Part shown: piece after piece, positions 58,904 to 64,000 of the stretch | How the letters are laid out: every line of letters begins with the position of its first letter | Numbering within the stretch: position 1 is the stretch's first letter | Assembly (NCBI RefSeq): GCF_026262505.1 | Contig: NC_067206.1 | Coordinates: 9,544,268 to 9,608,267 of the forward strand | Reading direction: 5' to 3' | From: Trichomonas vaginalis G3 | Taxonomy: Eukaryota > Parabasalia > Trichomonadida > Trichomonadidae | DNA: 64,000 bases | The notes under the pieces: generated by a model | The model's input: the letters and a program-made list of their open reading frames with translations, nothing else | What the model was told of the DNA's origin: nothing | The model's database searches: none | Position numbers and translations under genes: made by a program

Positions 58904-61354
58904 TTACATAACAATAATAACAACAAATGTTGAATATGAGAGGGAAGTCTTTGGAAGGCCACGAGCACAGGATTGAACACGACAAGAGTTCAATGCTTGC
59001 TTGCTGAGTCCACTGCTCGGAACGATCTGACTGATAAATGCTTTTGTACTGTTTTCAAGTTTGACTCCACATAGAAGATTCGAACAATCCTTGAACGCAT
59101 TGTTGCCAATATTTTGAACGCATATAGGAATGTTGATCCAAGAGAGTGATGTGCATCCCTCAAATGCACGAGTGGAGATACTTGTAAGGCTGTCAGATGG
59201 AATGAAAACAGACTGAAGATTAGAGCAGAACGAGAATGCACCTTCGCCAAAAGTTTTCACTGTTCCTGGAAGACCAAATGAAGAAACATGAGATGCTGGC
59301 GGGAAAATAATAAGGATTGTGTCATCAGGAGTGAACAATGCGCTGGTGATTACATGGAAGTTTTGACTGAGGCATGTGATATTTCGTAACTTGGGGCAAT
59401 TCCTGAAAACATCAACACCAAGTCCTGATGGAGTAAGAACAGAATCTTGATCAATGATAAATTCAGTCAGTAATGGACATCCATCAAACGCTTTCGTAGA
59501 TATCGTGTTAACATTTGATGTTGCAGTGAAAGATGTAATTGCTGTCATCGAAAGTGATGAAATTCCAAATGTACTTATCGATGGAGGAAATGTTATACTC
59601 TGGAGATTAGCGTTGTTGTAAAAACATCTGTTTGGAATATCATGAAGATTTGTGCATTGAGATAAATCAACGTTGTCAAGTGCACAATTTTGGAAGCAAG
59701 ATTCCTTGATGGAAATTAATGTTGATTGGAATAGTACTTTGCTCAATTTGATACAGTCTTGAAAAACACTAATGCCAAGATACTTGATATTTCTTGGCAA
59801 GTTAAATGATGGCAATAATTTGCATCCCATAAATGCATAATCATCAAGAGTGACAACGCTCGAAAGTTGAATGTCTGCTGATGTAAGCCCTATGCAATTT
59901 TGAAATGCATTTTTTCCGATTGAGGTAAGAATTGGGAAACTTATTGATTGGAGCTTATAACATTGAAAAAATGCAGATCCTTCAATTGTTTTTACTGTTT
60001 GTGGTAATCTTGTAAAAACCATAGATATGCAATTAAAGAAAGCATATTCATTAATTACTTCGAGCTGGGAATCTGGTTGAAATGATATCTCAATTAGGTT
60101 AGTTTTATCTCTGAAAGCATTTTGTCCGATTGTTGTAACTGTTGATGGAATTGAAATTTGAATATTTGAATTTGGTCCTATATGTTGAATGACAGTTGTG
60201 TTCTGTTTATTCATAATGAGGAAATCCTGGTTAACATACAAATTTGAGTTATTTCCAAATTTGATTTCAACATTATCATCAAAAATTTTTCCATTCAGCA
60301 TCTTAACACTATCCGGTAAGTAAACGACTGTTAGCTTGCATCCTGTAAAACACATATTATCAATTTGTTTCACATTTGGCGGGATTTCTATTTCGGTGAT
60401 CTGTGTCCCTTTAAAGCATGCCTCTGTTAGGACAGTTAAATTCTTTGATAGTGTAACTTTCTTAAGATATGGGGTACAAAATGCATACATATCAATAAAT
60501 GTTACTGAATCAGGAATAATAACTTCATTCAATGTTGTAGCAAGAAAGGCATACGATCCGATTGTTCGGACAGTATTAGGAATATTTATAGAAGTAAATC
60601 TGCACGTACTAAATGAAGAACCTCCAATTCCTACAATCCCATAAGGAATATTCACATGTCCTGTTAATTTTGTTGGATATAAGATGGTAACATTATCTTT
60701 TGAGATAACAATACTGTTTTCTATCCTAAATTCTGTGTTTTCCGGATGAATTGTAAATGATTCTAGATTTGTATATTCAGTACAGCCTTGAGCCAGTATT
60801 TTCAATTTTTGTGGAATGAATAGTGTATTTATTAAAGTCAAACCAAGTGAATTCCACCCATATGATATGAGTTGTGAATTCATTGGTATATTAATTGTTT
60901 GTAATTTTGTACACGCATAAAAGAGTCTACTGGGAAATGAATTAACTAAAGAAGGGATATCAATTGATTGAATCGATTGCATATAAGAAAAGGACTCGGT
61001 ATCAAGATTAATTAGGGAGTTTGGTAAAATTAAATTGATAGCAGATACACAATTTGAGAATGCATACTCACCTATAGTTGTTAACTTAGTGCATTTAAAA
61101 AGATCTATACCTTTTAATGATGTGCAATTATAAAATGCATATTTTTGAATTTGAACGAGATTTGATCCGTCTTGAACTGTAAAGCTTTCAAAAGTTGGCG
61201 CACATTTTAAAAAACTATATGAACCTGCATCATTCCCTTGGATGATTTGAACTCGTGGATCAAGATTAATGGAAACTCCTCCAACTGGTGTGTCTACTAA
61301 ATTATGATAATCCGGTGTGTATTTAACATCTTGTGCATCAGATACTAATGCCAA
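58904..61354 (-). CDS. BspA-like leucine-rich-repeat protein (TpLRR)
   Basis: About 816 residues, nearly all leucine-rich repeats of the TpLRR/LRR_5 type with about 23-residue period (for example SIGKNAFQNCIGLTSADI, FEGCTSLSWINIP). This is the large trichomonad BspA family of surface or secreted proteins thought to bind host or bacterial surfaces. The C-terminus ends in a short hydrophobic STFVVIIVM with no obvious full membrane segment. The frame has no in-frame ATG at its 5' end: a stop precedes a TTG, although an initiator lies about 75 bases upstream. The true start is unresolved. Confidence 0.85.
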   Translation of the reverse strand: MALVSDAQDVKYTPDYHNLVDTPVGGVSINLDPRVQIIQGNDAGSYSFLKCAPTFESFTVQDGSNLVQIQKYAFYNCTSLKGIDLFKCTKLTTIGEYAFSNCVSAINLILPNSLINLDTESFSYMQSIQSIDIPSLVNSFPSRLFYACTKLQTINIPMNSQLISYGWNSLGLTLINTLFIPQKLKILAQGCTEYTNLESFTIHPENTEFRIENSIVISKDNVTILYPTKLTGHVNIPYGIVGIGGSSFSTCRFTSINIPNTVRTIGSYAFLATTLNEVIIPDSVTFIDMYAFCTPYLKKVTLSKNLTVLTEACFKGTQITEIEIPPNVKQIDNMCFTGCKLTVVYLPDSVKMLNGKIFDDNVEIKFGNNSNLYVNQDFLIMNKQNTTVIQHIGPNSNIQISIPSTVTTIGQNAFRDKTNLIEISFQPDSQLEVINEYAFFNCISMVFTRLPQTVKTIEGSAFFQCYKLQSISFPILTSIGKNAFQNCIGLTSADIQLSSVVTLDDYAFMGCKLLPSFNLPRNIKYLGISVFQDCIKLSKVLFQSTLISIKESCFQNCALDNVDLSQCTNLHDIPNRCFYNNANLQSITFPPSISTFGISSLSMTAITSFTATSNVNTISTKAFDGCPLLTEFIIDQDSVLTPSGLGVDVFRNCPKLRNITCLSQNFHVITSALFTPDDTILIIFPPASHVSSFGLPGTVKTFGEGAFSFCSNLQSVFIPSDSLTSISTRAFEGCTSLSWINIPICVQNIGNNAFKDCSNLLCGVKLENSTKAFISQIVPSSGLSKQALNSCRVQSCARGLPKTSLSYSTFVVIIVM

Positions 61355-61424
61355 CTAGTGAAGGGTTGCTGTAAAATAATTTCCCAGATAATTTTTATAA
61401 ATTTAAGGTTGTTAGCGACAATAT

Positions 61425-61433
61425 AAAAAGTGA
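61425..61433 (-). promoter_or_regulatory. Initiator-like element upstream of the BspA-like gene
   Basis: TCACTTTTT on the minus strand, about 75 bases before the coding frame. Confidence 0.6.
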
Positions 61434-61828
61434 CACGGAACAATCCGATATTCAATTTCCAATCTTTAAGGGTGCACTTGCGCCCCTATGACACGGCCTT
61501 CAATTCAGATGTTTAAGGTTATTTTTCAATGGCACTTCACGCCAGTTATCAGAAATTTGAATTAAAGTCAGATGGGCGTAAGTACAGCCTTAAAATAAAT
61601 TACTTCTCAAAAAATTATTATAGGTATAAATTTAGACAATTATAGAATGCAATAGTATAGATATCATAAATATTAAAAGATCTCCCAAAATAGGAATCAT
61701 CGATTCACATCATAAACCATTAGATTACTCATGATTATTTGATTTGAGAATGAAAATATAAGAAACAAAGTAAAAATTGCATAAGTTTTACAAACAAAAA
61801 ATTTCACCAAAATGCAAGTAAATAAAAC
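61434..61828. other. Intergenic between BspA-like and carboxypeptidase genes
   Basis: AT-rich; nothing further recognised. Confidence 0.35.
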
Positions 61829-63574
61829 TTACATTTTCGGCGGCTGACAAGTTGATTGTTTTAGTACCAAATTCACATGCCTTGGCTTTTCGAATGTTAT
61901 ATCCATTGCAGAGAACTTGAAGAGAGGTGGTTTAGATTCATCAGCAGTTCCTTGAATCGAAATCGAAGAGTGAACATCGATATTTACTGGCTCTTCGCAG
62001 TTCTCAGGTGGTGGCATCATCAGCATAACTTCCTTTGCAGCACAGCAATCAGGGTTGAGGAGCATTTCATGTATAGCATGAGTAGTTGCTTCTCCAATTG
62101 CTCTGTAGTCGTGAGGAGTGAATTGTGTTTTTCTTCTTGGTCCGAAATCAGAACCACCATATGACATCTCCAAAGTATATGCGAAAAGGATGTGGAATCT
62201 TCTTCTCAAGACAACTCTCATTGTTCCCTCGTACTGTTTCTGTTTCAAGAAACTGCACATGTCATGAGAAAACAATGGAGTGAACTTTGTCATCAAAAGT
62301 GGAAAAACTCTTTCACATGTATAAAGATCTCGACTTTCTTCGTTTTCAAAACCATAAACGAAGCTGTTACAAGCAGCAGTGTGACCGTGGAAATCAAGGA
62401 AGAACTGAAGACCTCTTTCCTTGTCCAAAACACTGAGTGTATCCAATATAGCAGTTGCTGTTGGATGTTTAACAGGATCAGGAGATTGCCAAATTCGATT
62501 CATGTCATCTCCGGATAATGATGGTCTATAGAACCCGCAAATGACGCCATCAGGGTTCATCATTGGTATAATCAGCCAGGAAAAGGAAGCTCGCAATCTC
62601 TCGGACATCGGAGAGTTTCCAAACAGTAAAGATAAAAATCCTTCCATTGCAAAAGAAGAATTTGTTTCTCCTGGATGAGTTCTTGCTACAATTACAACTA
62701 CTGGCTTCTTGTCGTGTGGTATACCACGTGGAAGAGTTATTCCAAGCTGCAGCTGCTTCCATTTTCGAAGAATTTTGACTACGGACTCAGAAAACTCCGA
62801 AACTTGGTCGACGTAAATTTGTGGAGGTTCATGAGGTTTTTTCTCAACACCCTGAGTAATTTTGGTGACATCGATGCACTTCCCGAGATCAGCATCCCAG
62901 AAAATGGCTGGAACTGGGATATCACCATATGTTCTGGTTAATGTAGATACTGATACATATGTAGGTAGTTTGTCGAGGAAATTTTGTAGATCTGTATATG
63001 TATATGGATATGCATGAGCAAAGTACATATTGTCTTTTTGAGTAACCGTGAAATTGAATGAAAAAGCCCATTCTTGAACTTTTGAATTTTTCAATTTGAA
63101 GTAATTGAGATTTTCGCCTATTCTTTGCCAGCCGATACCTCTTTTTGCCGCGTTTTCTGAGTAAACTGCTGCCTTGGATCCTTTATAATGTAAATTACAT
63201 GATCTAAAAAATCCAGTTATAACAAAGAAGTACTCACCTGGGTCAAGGTGTTCAACTTTGAAGAAGAACCATTGTGTTGTATTGGTTTCGTTTGGATCAG
63301 GAAGCAAATGAATTTCATATGATTTGTTACCTATTAAATAAACCTGCCCTAAATTACCACTTTCGAAATCTCCACTAAATTTTGGACCATTGTAATTCAC
63401 AGGGTTCACAGGGTCATATACAAGTTCATATTGTTTTCTGTAATCTGAAGCACTCATATCATGAATTTCGTAATCTCTCATGGGAGAAGTTGGATGATTA
63501 TCTGGCGTCTGTAAACTGATTGGCTTTAATAGCCTCGCTCTTGGATTGGTGAAGTAAGGCGGATATCCAATCAT
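61829..63574 (-). CDS. Cytosolic carboxypeptidase (CCP/AGBL, M14D)
   Basis: 581 residues. The beta-rich N-terminal domain of the family is present (about 66-210: FESGNLGQVYLIGNKSYEIHL...WFFFKVEHLDPGEYFFVITGF). The zinc carboxypeptidase domain follows, with ARTHPGET (H300, E303), NPDGVICGFYRPSLSGDDMNR, FFLDFHGH (H396) and a catalytic Glu in AYTLEMSYG (E469). All zinc ligands and the Glu are present, so it should be active. CCPs remove glutamates from tubulin tails and tune axonemal microtubules. The initiator lies 17 bases before the ATG, so the start is well supported. Confidence 0.93.
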   Translation of the reverse strand: MIGYPPYFTNPRARLLKPISLQTPDNHPTSPMRDYEIHDMSASDYRKQYELVYDPVNPVNYNGPKFSGDFESGNLGQVYLIGNKSYEIHLLPDPNETNTTQWFFFKVEHLDPGEYFFVITGFFRSCNLHYKGSKAAVYSENAAKRGIGWQRIGENLNYFKLKNSKVQEWAFSFNFTVTQKDNMYFAHAYPYTYTDLQNFLDKLPTYVSVSTLTRTYGDIPVPAIFWDADLGKCIDVTKITQGVEKKPHEPPQIYVDQVSEFSESVVKILRKWKQLQLGITLPRGIPHDKKPVVVIVARTHPGETNSSFAMEGFLSLLFGNSPMSERLRASFSWLIIPMMNPDGVICGFYRPSLSGDDMNRIWQSPDPVKHPTATAILDTLSVLDKERGLQFFLDFHGHTAACNSFVYGFENEESRDLYTCERVFPLLMTKFTPLFSHDMCSFLKQKQYEGTMRVVLRRRFHILFAYTLEMSYGGSDFGPRRKTQFTPHDYRAIGEATTHAIHEMLLNPDCCAAKEVMLMMPPPENCEEPVNIDVHSSISIQGTADESKPPLFKFSAMDITFEKPRHVNLVLKQSTCQPPKM

Positions 63575-63590
63575 TTTTGAATAGATTTTG

Positions 63591-63598
63591 AAAAGTGA
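63591..63598 (-). promoter_or_regulatory. Initiator (Inr) of the carboxypeptidase gene
   Basis: TCACTTTT on the minus strand, 17 bases before the ATG at 63574. Confidence 0.7.
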
Positions 63599-64000
63599 CA
63601 GGAAAGATTTGAAAACCTATTCATTGGATTTCTCAATTTGATATCAATAAACTTGTGTTACTATAGGCTTGCTAGGGTCTGTGCAAATTAAATTTTGCAT
63701 TATTTAAATCTAATAGATTACACAGTTAACTTCCTATTCAATATGTTTCACATGTTGTTACAACCAAAATGATTTATGAAATTTCATTGCACCAGTTCAA
63801 AAATAGTGGCCAATCATGATGTTTGATGAACCGATATTTCATAATATCAAAAAACAATTAAAATAATATTATATAAGATCAGTTGTTTCTGGTTATGATA
63901 TAGGCAGTTTGATATTATGGTATTCTCAAAGAATCATGGCTAGAAATCGGTCTCATATAAAATTCGATTTGTAATAAAAAAAAATCAAGAAAAGTTCCAA
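63599..64000. other. Upstream AT-rich region to the window edge
   Basis: No gene or repeat recognised. Confidence 0.35.

Noticed and set aside
1-64000. tRNA, rRNA or snRNA genes
   Set aside because: I found no cloverleaf with A and B boxes or known snRNA motifs by eye; a covariance scan was not possible.

Overview
The window looks like nuclear DNA of a parabasalid protist, Trichomonas or Tritrichomonas. It is very AT-rich, with compact genes and no introns that I can see. It carries trichomonad hallmarks: a BspA-like leucine-rich-repeat protein, a Pmp-like surface protein, a DUF3447-type ankyrin protein, a Tvmar-like mariner and Polinton debris. Many ATGs have a short TCACTTTT element just upstream, which matches the known trichomonad initiator (Inr, TCA+1Y...).

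Region by region: 0-19.2 kb is a gene graveyard. It holds two right ends of Polinton-type fossils in direct orientation (1-290 and about 15.4-19.2 kb), a decayed DDE-type transposase, two tandem copies of an unrecognised dead gene, a dead armadillo-like gene, a dead WW-MyTH4-RhoGAP gene, a 474-bp foldback element and a dead BEACH-type gene that runs into the second Polinton fragment. At 19.5-22.6 kb an ankyrin gene is split by an apparently intact 1304-bp mariner; removing it with one TA copy gives back a 599-codon frame.

23-51 kb is gene-dense single-copy housekeeping DNA: MYCBP-like protein, thioredoxin, metacaspase, RhoGAP, ODAD2/ARMC4, DNALI1/p28, a PQ-loop protein, Rpn12, a Pmp-like protein, CEP19, an EEF1AKMT4-like methyltransferase, a NEK kinase, APC6/CDC16, an ankyrin protein, cytosolic malate dehydrogenase and a probable TRIC channel. 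51-56 kb is gene-poor and rich in repeats. 56-63.6 kb carries ER Hsp70 (BiP), a BspA-like protein and a cytosolic carboxypeptidase.

Together the intact genes lean to flagellum, centriole and tubulin biology: ODAD2 docks outer dynein arms, DNALI1 is an inner-arm light intermediate chain, CEP19 is a centriole protein, NEK kinases act on cilia or centrosomes, and the carboxypeptidase trims tubulin glutamates.

The most unusual structure is a class of hairpin cassettes. At 52.8-54.4 kb, three different hairpins alternate with a strict 122-bp period, partly inside a near-perfect inverted repeat of about 520 bp. At 39.17-39.49 kb five consecutive hairpins sit inside an element with about 29-bp inverted ends, each end carrying an outward-facing Inr. 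Smaller relatives may lie at 36.19-36.34 kb and 7.44-7.54 kb. I know of no named element family with this architecture.
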